Position numbers and translations under genes: made by a program
Assembly (NCBI GenBank): GCA_902793605.1
Contig: CADBEB010000025.1
Span: 1-39,708, forward strand
Reading direction: 5' to 3'
Origin: an uncultured Eubacteriales bacterium
GTDB taxonomy: Bacteria > Bacillota > Clostridia > Christensenellales > Aristaeellaceae
DNA length: 39,708 nt
Shown: positions 7,505 through 16,649 of the stretch, piece after piece
How positions within the stretch are numbered: the first letter of the stretch is position 1
How the letters are laid out: every line of letters begins with the position of its first letter
The notes under the pieces: generated by a model
What the model was told of the DNA's origin: nothing
Seen by the model: the letters and a program-made list of their open reading frames with translations, nothing else
The model's database searches: none

Positions 7505-9994
7505 ATGAAGAAGATCGTTGCCCTAATCCTCTCCCTTTGCCTGGCGATGAGCATGCTGGCCTTTGCCTCCGCGGATGCGGAAACAAAGACAGGTTCTGCC
7601 CAGGGTTTTGCCAGCGAGGTCAAGGTCGAGATGACCGTTGAAGACGGTAAAATCACCGCCTTGACCGTCGATGACTCGGGAGAAACCTATCCGTCCGCCG
7701 GGATCGACCGGGCTGCTACCGTCGAGAAGCTGATCGAAGCGATCCTCGCCACCGGAAGCCCTGAAGGGGTGGACGTCTCCACCGGTGCCACCTTTACCAG
7801 CAAAGCCATTATGGAAGCCATCGCGGACGCCGCGTTCTCCGGTGTTGAAGTAAAGACTCCGGAGCTGTCTTTCACCGCTGGCGACTATGAGGCCACTGCC
7901 TATGGCTACAACGGCAATGTGACTGCGAAGGTGACCTTCTCCGACACCGCCCTCACCGCCATCGAAGTCACCTCCTCCATGGAAACCGGTCACGTTGGAA
8001 CCGATGCCTTCAGCATCATGATCCCCGAAATGATCGAAGCCAATGGTTCCGGAGTGGACAGTGTTTCCGGCGCTACCTTTACGAGCCGCGCCCTGCGCGA
8101 GATCGTGAACGCCGCTGCTGAAGATGCCGGCTGCTCGAACCTGGCTGTCTTCAAGGCCAACAAGATTGAGCATACCGCTTCCGCCCCCATTGAAAAGACC
8201 GTTGATATCGTCGTGGTCGGCGCCGGCGGTGCAGGAATCGCTGCAGCCGCTCAGGCGACCCAGAACGGCAATTCCGTCCTGGTCATCGAGAAGAACGCTG
8301 AAGTCGGCGGTAACACCCTGGTTTCCGGCGGTCAGTTCCAGTCTGTCATGCCTTACCTGGTCTGGGATCCGGCGGATCCGGATGCCACCACCGGCGTCTA
8401 TGCCCGTACCGGCGAGGTCTGTGAAAAAGTCAAGTCCAGCCTCGGCTGCATCGACGTACTCAAGAACATCCTGTCCTGGAGCGAAGAGCCCTTCGACGAA
8501 GAGTTCTACAAGACCAACGAATTCGTTGCCGGCGATGATATTGAGCTGGCGAAGCATGGTGTCCATGCGGAGTATCTGCCCGTCCTGCAGGATCTGAAGA
8601 AAGAGATCCAGGCTTATCTGGACTGGGCGCAGCCCAAGCTCGATGCCGGCACGCCCGAGACCGAGCTGACTCTGTTCTCCACCCTGAACCTGCATATCTT
8701 CCAGACCTATTACGGCGGCCTGCGCCAGACCGCGGATAAGTCCGCCTGGATCTATGGCAGCCCGGATCTGGTCAAGCAGTTCATCGAAGGCGGCCAGGGC
8801 CTGAAAGAGTGGCTGGAAGACATGGGTGCTGAATTCAAACAGACCCAGCCCACCCTGATCGGCGCGCTGTGGGATCGTGAAAACGAGTACACCAGCCCCG
8901 ATGGCAACTGGACTCCCTATTTCAAAGGACCGCTCGCCGTCATCGGTGAAGACAACATCCTGACCCGTACCACCGCCAAGGAACTGATCGTCGAGGACGG
9001 CAAGGTCACCGGTGTGAAGGCTGTCATGTTTGACGGCACCGAAGTCACCGCCCATGCCTCCAAGGGTGTCATCCTGGCCACCGGTGGTTATGCGGCCAAC
9101 ATTGATCTGGTGCTGAAGGACAATCAGTACTGGGATTCCGCTTATCTGACCAAGTCCACCAAGACCACCAACCGTTCCTCCCAGGTCGGTGACGGTATCG
9201 TGATGGCGCAGGCGGTCGGCGCTGCCACCACCGGCATGAACTTCACCCAGCTGATGCCCATCTCCTGGGTGGACAACGGCAACCTGGCTTTCGGCAGCGG
9301 CACCTATGCCTGCTGGGTCAGCCCCTCCACCGGCAAGCGCTTTGTGGATGAGGGTTCCGAGCGTGACGTGCTGTCCCTGGCTGAGTTCCGCAATGGTATG
9401 GAACTGAACGGAACGCCCGGCGTCTTCATTGAGTTCTTCAACGCGGATCAGTACATCCCCGGCCCGCCCACCGCTCAGCTGACGCTGGACGAGTTTGCCG
9501 GCCGTTACTACAAGATCAAGTGCAACGAAGAAGAGCTGGCCAAGGTCCTTGCGAAGCCTGAATTTGCCAATGTGACCGCTGACGCCGCAACCATGCTGGC
9601 CACCGTGAAGGCCTATGACCAGGCGGTTATGGAAAAGGCCAATACCGGTTCCGCTGACTTCGGTGAGATCGGCAAGAAGGTCTTCTCCCGCACCATCGGT
9701 AATGTCGAGAAGGGCGAAGACGGCAAGTACAAGACCGAAACCTACGATCTGGATAACACCGTCGTGTTCGTCCGTCTGATGGCTCCCTCCACGCATCACA
9801 CCATGGGTGGTCTCGTGGTTGACACCAAGCGCCACGTGCTGAATGAGAATGGCGAAATCATCCCCGGCCTCTTCGCTGCGGGTGAAGTCACCGGCGGTAT
9901 CCACGGCGGCAACCGCCTGGGCGGCAACGCGATCGTTGAAATCTTCGTTTCCGGCCGCACCGCTGCCAACACCATCGCGGAAGAAGCCAAATAA
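7505..9994 (+). CDS. Secreted doubly flavinylated FAD-dependent reductase (fumarate reductase-like)
   Basis: An 829-residue exported oxidoreductase. Order: signal peptide ([21 protein letters not shown], likely cut after ASA), two FMN-binding domains with motifs DVSTGAT (T96) and DSVSGAT (T191) where ApbE would attach FMN, then an FAD_binding_2 domain starting with VVVGAGGAG (from 236). Of the residues used by fumarate reductases, the SERD arginine (R620), the THHTMGG histidine and NRLGG arginine (R804) are present. The usual QxHPT histidine is replaced by QLMP (M584), which argues for a substrate other than fumarate. No lipobox, sortase signal or membrane anchor is seen. The second ATG is the start because GAGGA lies 5 nt before it and it opens the signal peptide. 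Likely role: terminal reductase in anaerobic respiration outside the membrane. Confidence 0.9.
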   Translation: MKKIVALILSLCLAMSMLAFASADAETKTGSAQGFASEVKVEMTVEDGKITALTVDDSGETYPSAGIDRAATVEKLIEAILATGSPEGVDVSTGATFTSKAIMEAIADAAFSGVEVKTPELSFTAGDYEATAYGYNGNVTAKVTFSDTALTAIEVTSSMETGHVGTDAFSIMIPEMIEANGSGVDSVSGATFTSRALREIVNAAAEDAGCSNLAVFKANKIEHTASAPIEKTVDIVVVGAGGAGIAAAAQATQNGNSVLVIEKNAEVGGNTLVSGGQFQSVMPYLVWDPADPDATTGVYARTGEVCEKVKSSLGCIDVLKNILSWSEEPFDEEFYKTNEFVAGDDIELAKHGVHAEYLPVLQDLKKEIQAYLDWAQPKLDAGTPETELTLFSTLNLHIFQTYYGGLRQTADKSAWIYGSPDLVKQFIEGGQGLKEWLEDMGAEFKQTQPTLIGALWDRENEYTSPDGNWTPYFKGPLAVIGEDNILTRTTAKELIVEDGKVTGVKAVMFDGTEVTAHASKGVILATGGYAANIDLVLKDNQYWDSAYLTKSTKTTNRSSQVGDGIVMAQAVGAATTGMNFTQLMPISWVDNGNLAFGSGTYACWVSPSTGKRFVDEGSERDVLSLAEFRNGMELNGTPGVFIEFFNADQYIPGPPTAQLTLDEFAGRYYKIKCNEEELAKVLAKPEFANVTADAATMLATVKAYDQAVMEKANTGSADFGEIGKKVFSRTIGNVEKGEDGKYKTETYDLDNTVVFVRLMAPSTHHTMGGLVVDTKRHVLNENGEIIPGLFAAGEVTGGIHGGNRLGGNAIVEIFVSGRTAANTIAEEAK

Positions 9995-10012
9995 TTCTAT
10001 GGTTATCCTCTT

Positions 10013-10040
10013 CCCCGCTGCATCCGCAGCGGGGATTTTT
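10013..10040 (+). terminator. Rho-independent terminator of the reductase gene
   Basis: Perfect 9-bp stem CCCCGCTGC / GCAGCGGGG with a 4-nt loop, followed by ATTTTT. Confidence 0.92.
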
Positions 10041-10045
10041 CGTAC

Positions 10046-10074
10046 TGGAAATATACAGGACATTGAGTTATAAT
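10046..10074 (+). promoter_or_regulatory. Probable purC promoter
   Basis: TGGAAA (10046-10051), 17-bp spacer and a perfect TATAAT (10069-10074), immediately after the preceding terminator and about 35 bp before the purC start. Confidence 0.6.
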
Positions 10075-10110
10075 GCCTTTCGGAAAATAAGGAATGGAGG
10101 GCCTCCTGCA

Positions 10111-10827
10111 ATGAACAAAGGTGAAATGCTGTACGAAGGAAAAGCCAAAAAAGTCTACGCGACTGAAGACCCCGATCTTCTGATCGTGTCCTACAAAGAT
10201 GATGCCACTGCTTTCAACGGTCTGAAAAAAGGCACCATCGCCGGCAAGGGTGTCATCAATAACAAGATGTCCAATGCCCTTATGCGCCTGCTGGAGAAGA
10301 AAGGCGTTCCGACCCATTATGTCGAAGAGATCAACGATCGTGAAACGATCGTGAAAAAAGTGCAGATTGTTCCTCTCGAAGTCATTATCCGGAATATTGC
10401 CGCCGGCTCCTTTGCAAAGCATTACGGTGTCACCGAGGGAACTCCCCTGAAGGCTCCCACCATTGAATTCTCCTACAAAAACGATGATCTTGGCGATCCC
10501 CTGATCAATGAGTATCATGTGATCGCACTGGATCTTGCCACCCAGGAAGAAATTGATACGATCAAGACCTACGCTTTCCGTGTAAACGAGGAACTCCGTA
10601 AATTCTGGCTTACCTGCGGCGTCACGCTGGTCGACTTCAAAGTGGAGTTCGGCCGCCTGTCCGACGGGACCATCGTCCTCGCAGATGAGATCAGCCCGGA
10701 TACCTGCCGTCTTTGGGACAGCAAGACCGGTGACAAGCTGGACAAGGATCGTTTCCGTCGCGATCTCGGCGGTGTCGAGGAAGCCTATCAGGAGATCATG
10801 TCCCGTCTTGAGCAGCACATCGGATAA
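10111..10827 (+). CDS. purC: Phosphoribosylaminoimidazole-succinocarboxamide synthase
   Basis: SAICAR synthetase, converting CAIR plus aspartate and ATP to SAICAR in de novo purine synthesis. The 238-residue length is normal for the bacterial enzyme. It opens with the family [12 protein letters not shown] glycine-rich loop and carries DDATAFNG, the signature [20 protein letters not shown] and DFKVEFGR with [13 protein letters not shown]. The start ATG at 10111 has GGAGG 10 nt upstream; an upstream in-frame codon exists but adds only non-conserved residues. It stands alone rather than in a pur operon, between two terminators. Confidence 0.97.
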   Translation: MNKGEMLYEGKAKKVYATEDPDLLIVSYKDDATAFNGLKKGTIAGKGVINNKMSNALMRLLEKKGVPTHYVEEINDRETIVKKVQIVPLEVIIRNIAAGSFAKHYGVTEGTPLKAPTIEFSYKNDDLGDPLINEYHVIALDLATQEEIDTIKTYAFRVNEELRKFWLTCGVTLVDFKVEFGRLSDGTIVLADEISPDTCRLWDSKTGDKLDKDRFRRDLGGVEEAYQEIMSRLEQHIG

Positions 10828-10842
10828 TCCGGATCATGATGA

Positions 10843-10870
10843 AAGGGCCTGGCTTTTCAGCCAGGCCCTT
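10843..10870. terminator. Bidirectional terminator between purC and the EF-G-like gene
   Basis: Perfect 12-bp stem AAGGGCCTGGCT / AGCCAGGCCCTT with loop TTTC, between convergent genes. T-tracts on either side are weak, but the stem is very stable. Confidence 0.8.
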
Positions 10871-10906
10871 ATCATATTCTTTCTTACTCATTGATAATGA
10901 AGGATA

Positions 10907-12994
10907 TTATTCTTCATCATCATCCTCGACCTTAGCATTGGCTATGATCTTCTGGGCTTCGACCTGAGGCACTTCCTCATACCGTTCAAACTTCATGGAG
11001 AAGGAACCCCTCGCCTGCGTCATGCTGCGCAGGTCGGTGGCATACTTGAACATCTCAGCCAGGGGCGCTTCCGCTTCCAGCTGCTGCATGCCGTTCACCT
11101 GGTTCATACCCATGATCCGGCCGCGGCGCTTGTTCATGTCGCCCATGATATCACCCATGTACTCGTTGGGCACCAGCACTTCCACGTGCATGATGGGCTC
11201 CAGCAGCACGGGGCTCGCCTCCATACAGCCCTTCTTATAGGCGATGCGGGCAGCAGTCTTGAACGCCATTTCAGAGGAGTCGACCGGGTGGTAGCTTCCG
11301 TCATACAGCTTCGCATGCAGATGCACCATCGGATAGCCGGCCAGGACGCCCTTTACAATGTTCTCGCGCAGGCCCTTTTCAACGCTGGGGATGAAGTTCC
11401 GCGGAACCACACCGCCGACGACCGCGTCTTCAAACTCGAATTCCGCGTCGCTGTCGGTAATCGGGCTGAACTCGATCCATACGTCGCCGAACTGGCCGTG
11501 GCCGCCGGTCTGCTTCTTGTGACGTCCCTGGACCTTCACGGTCTTGCGGATCGTCTCACGATACGGGATCTTGGGATCCTGCAGCACGGCGTTGGCGCCG
11601 AACTTGGAAGCCAGCTTGTTCTTGATCACATCCAGGTGCATTTCACCCTGGCCGCTCAGTTCAGTCTCAGTGGTCTCGGCATTCTTCTCGATCCGGATGG
11701 AGGGATCTTCTTCCGCCAGGCGGTTCAGACCGCTGAAGACCTTGTCTTCCTCGCCCTGCTTCGCGGCGAACACGGCCTTGGAGATGCAGGGAGCCGGGAA
11801 CTCGATTTCCGGATAGACGATCGGGTTGTTCGGGTCACACAGTGTATCGCCGGTGGAAGTGATCTGCAGCTTCGCCAGGGCACCGAGATCGCCGGCATGC
11901 AGTTTGTCGACGTTGGTCTGTTTGTTTCCCTTCAGGGTGAACATGCCGCCCGCCTTCTCAGCCTTTTCCTTGTTGGCGTTGTACAGCGGGGTGGAGGAAG
12001 TCAGCATACCTGAGAAGATCCGGAACAGGCTCAGCTTTCCGACGAACGGGTCAGCAATGGTCTTGAACACCAGCGCGGAGAAGGGGGCATCGTCCTTGCA
12101 GACGCGTTCAACTTCTTCCCCGGTCTTGGGGTTCTTGCCCTTCTGGCTCATCCCCTCATGAGCGGGAGACGGCAGGTACTTGGCAATGAAGTCCAGCGTG
12201 CGGGCAATGCCCACGCCGGTCAGGGCCGAGCAGGCCACGACAGGAACGATGCTGCCTTCCTTCATGCCCTTGATAAATCCGGCCATAACGTCTTCATGGC
12301 TCAGCTCTCCGTTCTCGAAGTACTTCTCCATCAGTTCTTCGTCCGCGGAAGCAGCCTGTTCGGTCAGGTTTTCGTAGGCTTCGTTCACTTCGCCTTCCAG
12401 ATCGGCAGGCATGGGCACTTCTGTGCTCTTCTTGTAGGAACCTTCATAGGCTTTCTTCTCCAGGACGTTCACAACGCCCTTGAAGCCGGCGCCCTGTCCC
12501 AGGGGCAGCAGAATCGGCACCACGCTGGGGCCGTACTTCTCGCGCAGCTGCGCGACGACTTTCTCAAAGTTGGCATGTTCGCGATCCATCTGGTTCACGA
12601 TGAACATGCGGCCCAGGTTGGCCTTTCCGGCATTGTCCCAGGCTTTCTCGGCACCGACGCTCAGGCCGTTCACGCCGCCGACCACGATGACCGCGGTCTC
12701 GATAACGCGCAGGGGCCCCATCTGTTCGCCGATGAAATCAAAGTAACCGGGAACGTCGATCACATTGATCACTTTCCCGCCCCAGGGAATCGGAGCGTAG
12801 CTCGCACTGATGGAAAAGCCGCGCTTTTTCTCCTCGGGATCAAAGTCAGAAACGGTGGAACCGTCCTCCACCTTGCCCTGACGGTCGATCATGCCGGCAG
12901 CGAAGAGCATTGCCTCGGTCAGCGTGGTTTTGCCCTCGCTGCCATGCCCCATGAGGGCAACATTGCGAATGTTTCCGGTTGCGAATTCAGCCAT
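10907..12994 (-). CDS. Elongation factor G-like translational GTPase (EF-G paralogue)
   Basis: A 695-residue five-domain EF-G-like GTPase. G1 reads GHGSEGKTT (16-24), G3 is DVPGYFDF (80-87), G4 is NQMD (134-137). Canonical EF-G has AHIDAGKTT, DTPGHVDF and NKMD, so this belongs to the EF-G-like/EF-G-2 branch, not the str-operon fusA. The catalytic His of DTPGH is Tyr here, as in other members of this branch. Switch I has RGFS where EF-G has RGIT. Domain IV with QTGGHGQFGDVWIEF and a C-terminal acidic tail are present. The start is ATG 12994 with AGGAGG 10 nt upstream; another in-frame ATG three codons earlier is too close to that site. Role in translation or ribosome recycling is inferred. Confidence 0.85.
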   Translation of the reverse strand: MAEFATGNIRNVALMGHGSEGKTTLTEAMLFAAGMIDRQGKVEDGSTVSDFDPEEKKRGFSISASYAPIPWGGKVINVIDVPGYFDFIGEQMGPLRVIETAVIVVGGVNGLSVGAEKAWDNAGKANLGRMFIVNQMDREHANFEKVVAQLREKYGPSVVPILLPLGQGAGFKGVVNVLEKKAYEGSYKKSTEVPMPADLEGEVNEAYENLTEQAASADEELMEKYFENGELSHEDVMAGFIKGMKEGSIVPVVACSALTGVGIARTLDFIAKYLPSPAHEGMSQKGKNPKTGEEVERVCKDDAPFSALVFKTIADPFVGKLSLFRIFSGMLTSSTPLYNANKEKAEKAGGMFTLKGNKQTNVDKLHAGDLGALAKLQITSTGDTLCDPNNPIVYPEIEFPAPCISKAVFAAKQGEEDKVFSGLNRLAEEDPSIRIEKNAETTETELSGQGEMHLDVIKNKLASKFGANAVLQDPKIPYRETIRKTVKVQGRHKKQTGGHGQFGDVWIEFSPITDSDAEFEFEDAVVGGVVPRNFIPSVEKGLRENIVKGVLAGYPMVHLHAKLYDGSYHPVDSSEMAFKTAARIAYKKGCMEASPVLLEPIMHVEVLVPNEYMGDIMGDMNKRRGRIMGMNQVNGMQQLEAEAPLAEMFKYATDLRSMTQARGSFSMKFERYEEVPQVEAQKIIANAKVEDDDEE

Positions 12995-13081
12995 GGTTGT
13001 CATTCCTCCTCTAAATATTTCCAACGAATATCATCCCGCCCCCTGAAATTCGCAGGCTGCGGGAATCATAGGCTAAAAATA

Positions 13082-13090
13082 ATTATAACA
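13082..13090 (-). promoter_or_regulatory. Extended -10 promoter of the EF-G-like gene
   Basis: Minus strand TGT-TATAAT, an extended -10 with no good -35 and an AT-rich upstream stretch, about 90 bp before the start codon. Confidence 0.6.
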
Positions 13091-13163
13091 TAGCTATATA
13101 TAAAAGAAAAGCAAAAAATATGTTGTATCATCCCGGGTACAGTCGATGGATCCTGCCCGTCCC

Positions 13164-13919
13164 TCATTCGGACTGCATCAGTTTTCTCATCAGCTTCAGG
13201 TCTTTCTCTCCTCCGCTGGTTTCGAACTCAACCTTCCCTTCCCCGGTTTCATTCAGCAGCCCGTTTCTTGCCAGAACCCTTTTCAGCTGCCTCGCCGTTC
13301 CGGCATTGCCGTCCGTGATCGCGGTATGATCCGGAAGCAGGTCCCGGATCATATCCCTCAGAAACACATAGTGTGTACATCCCAGCACAACCGCGTCAAC
13401 CTTATCCAGATCAAATTGTGAAAAAAGATGTTTCAGGTATTCCAGCGCGCCTTCCCCGTCGTCCGCTTCCACCAGTTCCATCAGTCCCGGACACGGCACC
13501 CGGACCGCCCCTTCACCATACTTTTTCATCAGCAGGTTGAACTTTTCCATCTGCAGCGTCAGCGGCGTTGCCATCACCAGGATACTTCCCCCTTCCCGCT
13601 TTTCAGATGCCGGTTTCAGTGCCGGCTCCATCGCGATCACCGGGATCGTCAGTTCCTTCCGCAGCACGGCAGCCGCTGCCCCTGTCGCCGTATTGCAGGC
13701 GATGACCAGGGCCTTGATCTGCTTCTCCTGAAGATGCTCCACTACCTTACGGACGCATCCGATCACTTCTTCCGTGCTCTTTGTACCGTAAGGCGCGTTG
13801 GCTGTATCGCCGTAATAGATAAAATGCTCCCGTGGCAGCTCGCGGATCATTTCTTTCAGGGTGCTGATCCCGCCGATCCCGCTGTCAAAAACGCCTATCG
13901 GGTTGCATTTCTGGTTCAT
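13164..13919 (-). CDS. murI: Glutamate racemase
   Basis: Interconverts L- and D-glutamate, supplying D-Glu for peptidoglycan; cofactor-independent. The 251-residue protein shows the family start PIGVFDSGIGGISTLKEM, YYGDTANAPYG, and both catalytic cysteines in ALVIACNTATG and VLGCTHYVFL. Length fits the family. Two ATG codons, 13925 and 13919, share one GGAGG; the second is preferred because its 10-nt spacing matches neighbouring genes here. The gene stands alone; a weak promoter (GATAAT) may lie about 80-100 bp upstream. Confidence 0.95.
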   Translation of the reverse strand: MNQKCNPIGVFDSGIGGISTLKEMIRELPREHFIYYGDTANAPYGTKSTEEVIGCVRKVVEHLQEKQIKALVIACNTATGAAAAVLRKELTIPVIAMEPALKPASEKREGGSILVMATPLTLQMEKFNLLMKKYGEGAVRVPCPGLMELVEADDGEGALEYLKHLFSQFDLDKVDAVVLGCTHYVFLRDMIRDLLPDHTAITDGNAGTARQLKRVLARNGLLNETGEGKVEFETSGGEKDLKLMRKLMQSE

Positions 13920-14035
13920 TCTCATTCTGCCTCCATAAGACTTCGTCCATTCTACCAAACTCCCCTCATTCTGTAAACCTTCTTGCCTTTTGTCGTTCGT
14001 TCAATTATCATAGTGAAAGCAACACCAAATAATGA

Positions 14036-14065
14036 TGAATTGTGAATTGTGAATTATGAATTCTG
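14036..14065 (+). repeat. Short degenerate tandem repeat (TGAATTG/TGAATTA)
   Basis: Four near-copies of a 7-8 bp TGAATT-containing unit run across the DUF951 start codon. Similar fragments occur near 35878-35888 and 36840-36847. This low-complexity type is seen in intergenic DNA of related anaerobes; no function is assigned. Confidence 0.45.
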
Positions 14066-14289
14066 AACAAATCCTTCTCGGTGACGTCATTCAATCAAAA
14101 AAGCCTCATCCCTGCGGCAGCGATAAATGGACCGTGACTCGCACCGGTGCAGACATCAAAATGAAGTGCAACGGCTGCGGACGCATCGTCATGCTTGACC
14201 GGGACTCCTTTCTTCGCAGGCGCAAAGCCGTTCTCACACGTGGTGCGGCGGCCCCGAATCTTGCCAATAAAGATCCGGATATGTTATAA
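14056..14289 (+). CDS. DUF951 family small protein
   Basis: A 77-residue protein with the DUF951 pattern: LGDVIQSKKPHPCGSDKW, then IKMKCNGCGRIVMLDRDSFLRR. The CxxC pair plus an upstream Cys suggests a metal or nucleic-acid site, but the family function is unknown. The ATG at 14056 sits where family members begin, although the upstream DNA is a TGAATT repeat with no clear ribosome site, which may mean weak or leaderless translation. The promoter of the next gene lies inside its 3' end. Confidence 0.85.
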   Translation: MNSEQILLGDVIQSKKPHPCGSDKWTVTRTGADIKMKCNGCGRIVMLDRDSFLRRRKAVLTRGAAAPNLANKDPDML

Positions 14290-14290
14290 T
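14261..14290 (+). promoter_or_regulatory. Promoter of the secreted Ig-like protein gene
   Basis: TTGCCA (14261-14266), 18-bp spacer, extended -10 TGT-TATAAT (TATAAT at 14285-14290). It overlaps the last codons and stop of the DUF951 gene. Confidence 0.75.
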
Positions 14291-14306
14291 TATTTGATTT
14301 TTAATT

Positions 14307-14330
14307 CATATGCAGTTCAGCATATGCTGA
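14307..14330 (+). promoter_or_regulatory. Nested palindromes downstream of the promoter
   Basis: CATATGC-6 nt-GCATATG is followed, overlapping, by the perfect 14-bp palindrome TCAGCATATGCTGA (14317-14330). The position just after the predicted start point suits an operator; no regulator is identified. Confidence 0.4.
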
Positions 14331-14358
14331 CGATTATGTAAAGAAAGCCGGTGATTCC

Positions 14359-15969
14359 GTGCGGAAAGCGCTTCTTGTGGCCCTGATCCTGGTTCTGGTT
14401 GCCTGCTGCACCGTGGCGGCAGCTGAAACGGAATTCGAATTAAAGCCCTGTTCCGGGAAAATGGCCCTTGATGAAAACACGTATATCGTTCTGACTCCGG
14501 ACAATCTTGCCGATCATCCGGATCTTCTCAGAAGCATTCAGAAGACAAAAGATGAACTCGTTGCGGACTGGGAAGCCCGCGGCGTACAGCTTCAGGCATG
14601 GACCAAAAAGCTGGACACCTGCCTGGAGGTCATCGTCATCCAGGATGAGGAATCCCAGCAGTTCTACGACCTGGAGCAGCAGGGAAAGGCAGCCCGCAAT
14701 GAATACCTGAACCTGCACAGGGTCTCCAACAAGAAGTACATCCAATTGGGGTACACCTTCACGGACCTGAAATGGAAGAAACAGAAACTGGGCGGCAACT
14801 TCCTGACCTTTGAGTACAAGCGCCTGACTGACGCCGGCCTCTGCCGCGGCCTGATGCGGAAGACCGTCAGGAACGGATGGTCCGTGATCCTGGACTATCA
14901 GGTATTTAATCGCCTGCCCCGCAAGTCAGACACGGACTACCTGAACCGCATTGCAAACACCGTTCAGTTTGATGTGGTCGAACCGCAGCCGGTGGATACC
15001 TCTTCCTCCGCGCCTTCGGCCGACGGTTCCGAAGAGACTGCGGGCGAAGCCGTTGTTTCCGGCGCCATGTCCAATCTGCTGAAGATCACCGTTCCGCCGC
15101 CTGCCGAAACCAATACCGACAACTTTACCATCGAAGGTTCCGCTACTCCTGGCGGTCACCTGATCGGCGTCGCCATGCGCTGGTCCGCTGCCACACCGCT
15201 GAAGTTCACGACGGACGCGACCAAAGCCGGCAATTTCAAACTGAAGGTCACCCTGCCGGATGAAGGCGTCTGGCTGGTCACCCTGAACCTGGAAGTCAAC
15301 GGTAAGATCGTGGACGAAAAGGTCTTTGAGACCACGACCTTCAACCGGACTCTCCTCCCCGTCGTCCTGGCCGCTGACATCCCCGAGCAGCTCACCGGCG
15401 ATGAGTACGTAATCTCCGGCACGACCTCCAAGGGCGTCGATATCCAGTGCATCGTGGGCAACACCGCCGCGCCGGACCATCCTTACAATGAAACAGTCCG
15501 GACCAACGGGACCGGAAAGTTCAAGTTCAAGGTGCCCACGGCTGCCGAAGGGACCTATGACTTCACACTGGTCTTCTCCAAGAAGAACTACGACACCAAG
15601 CGTCTGACCTATACGGCCGTCCGGACGCTGTCCGAACAGGAAATCGCGGCAAAGTCCACAGCCAAGGCTATCCATCCCGGTTATGCCACCCTCAACAAGA
15701 AGCTGGAAACCTACATCGGGCAGACCATGGTCTACAAGGCCCATATCGTGAGCGTGGAGCAGAACGGCGAGGACTGGATCATTACTGCTGCGCTGAAGAA
15801 GAACAAGAAAGGCTATTCTGATTTCCTGGTCTTCGACGCCAAGAAGGATCCGGTCCTGATGGCCGATTCCCAGGTGAAAATCTACGGCATCTGCATCGGT
15901 TCCTATCCGGTCCAGTCCGAAGAAGGCGATACCTCATATCCCCGCTTCGAATACCTCTATGCTGAATAA
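14359..15969 (+). CDS. Secreted protein with Ig-like repeats and an OB-like C-terminus
   Basis: A 536-residue exported protein of unknown function. Residues 1-22 are a signal peptide (VALILVLVACCTVAAA). Residues about 25-205 form an unrecognised N-terminal domain. A Ser/Ala/Glu-rich linker (about 208-235) leads to two beta-rich modules at about 235-325 and 328-420, each beginning with a strand such as NFTIEGSATPGG or EYVISGTTSKGV, which looks like bacterial Ig-like domains. The last 90 residues (YIGQTMVYKAHIVSVEQNG onward) look like an OB-fold of the tRNA_anti-like type often found in secreted proteins. Start is a GTG at 14359 with a weak ribosome site. No anchor is seen. Confidence 0.75.
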   Translation: MRKALLVALILVLVACCTVAAAETEFELKPCSGKMALDENTYIVLTPDNLADHPDLLRSIQKTKDELVADWEARGVQLQAWTKKLDTCLEVIVIQDEESQQFYDLEQQGKAARNEYLNLHRVSNKKYIQLGYTFTDLKWKKQKLGGNFLTFEYKRLTDAGLCRGLMRKTVRNGWSVILDYQVFNRLPRKSDTDYLNRIANTVQFDVVEPQPVDTSSSAPSADGSEETAGEAVVSGAMSNLLKITVPPPAETNTDNFTIEGSATPGGHLIGVAMRWSAATPLKFTTDATKAGNFKLKVTLPDEGVWLVTLNLEVNGKIVDEKVFETTTFNRTLLPVVLAADIPEQLTGDEYVISGTTSKGVDIQCIVGNTAAPDHPYNETVRTNGTGKFKFKVPTAAEGTYDFTLVFSKKNYDTKRLTYTAVRTLSEQEIAAKSTAKAIHPGYATLNKKLETYIGQTMVYKAHIVSVEQNGEDWIITAALKKNKKGYSDFLVFDAKKDPVLMADSQVKIYGICIGSYPVQSEEGDTSYPRFEYLYAE

Positions 15970-15980
15970 TCCCCGGAAAT

Positions 15981-16020
15981 AAAACAGGCGCGTCCGGTTC
16001 ACTGCCGGATGCGCTGTTTT
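15981..16020. terminator. Bidirectional terminator between the secreted protein and nth
   Basis: Left arm AAAACAGGCGCGTCCGG pairs with right arm CCGGATGCGCTGTTTT across a 7-nt loop with a bulged G. The A- and T-rich ends give a T-tract on both strands, suiting two convergent genes. Confidence 0.88.
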
Positions 16021-16021
16021 A

Positions 16022-16648
16022 TTACTTCTTTTTTGCTGTCGGGCACAGGTCCCTGAGCCCGCATTCATCACACAAAGGGCGCTGCGCCTTGCAGATCCGC
16101 CTGCCGTGCCAGATCAGCCAGTGATGCGCCTGCCCCCACTGCTCTTCCGGGATCAGGCGGGTCATCTGTTTCTCCGTCTCCTCCACGGTATCCGCCTTGC
16201 ATAGCCCCAGCCGGTTGCTCACGCGGAACACATGGGTGTCCACCGCAAAGGCCGGAATCCCGAATGCGTTTGACAGGACGACATTGGCCGTCTTCCGCCC
16301 GACGCCGGGCAGTCGGACCAGCGCTTCCCGCGTATCCGGCACCTGCCCGCCATGCTCCTCCTGAATCATCCGGCAGGCCGCGATGATGTTCCCTGCCTTG
16401 CTTTTGAATCCGCAGCTCTTCACCATGGGATACAGGTCTTCCGCCTGTGCCTCCGCCATGGTCCTTACGTCCGGATACCGGGCGAACACTGCCGGCGTCA
16501 CCTTGTTCACCTGCTTGTCCGTACACTGGGCAGACAGCATCGTGGCCACCAGCATTTCATACGGATTGGAAAACATCAGTTCCGCCTTTGCTTCCGGATA
16601 CATCTCTTCCAGCCTGTCCAGGATCGCGAGCTTCTGATCCTTCTTCAT
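16022..16648 (-). CDS. nth: Endonuclease III
   Basis: DNA glycosylase/AP lyase for oxidised pyrimidines. The 208-residue protein has the helix-hairpin-helix LPGVGRKTAN with its catalytic Lys, the catalytic Asp in VDTHVFRVSNRLGL, and four cysteines in the C-x6-C-x2-C-x5-C spacing of the [4Fe-4S] cluster at the C-terminus. It begins 1 nt after the folT stop, with GAGGA 9 nt before the ATG, so it is co-transcribed with folT and falls under the same THF riboswitch, an unexpected pairing. Confidence 0.96.
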   Translation of the reverse strand: MKKDQKLAILDRLEEMYPEAKAELMFSNPYEMLVATMLSAQCTDKQVNKVTPAVFARYPDVRTMAEAQAEDLYPMVKSCGFKSKAGNIIAACRMIQEEHGGQVPDTREALVRLPGVGRKTANVVLSNAFGIPAFAVDTHVFRVSNRLGLCKADTVEETEKQMTRLIPEEQWGQAHHWLIWHGRRICKAQRPLCDECGLRDLCPTAKKK

Positions 16649-16649
16649 C

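Noticed and set aside
7523..10111. 862-codon open frame antisense to the secreted reductase
   Set aside because: Shadow of a strongly coding gene; Gly/Asp/His-rich translation without recognisable domains, no ribosome site.
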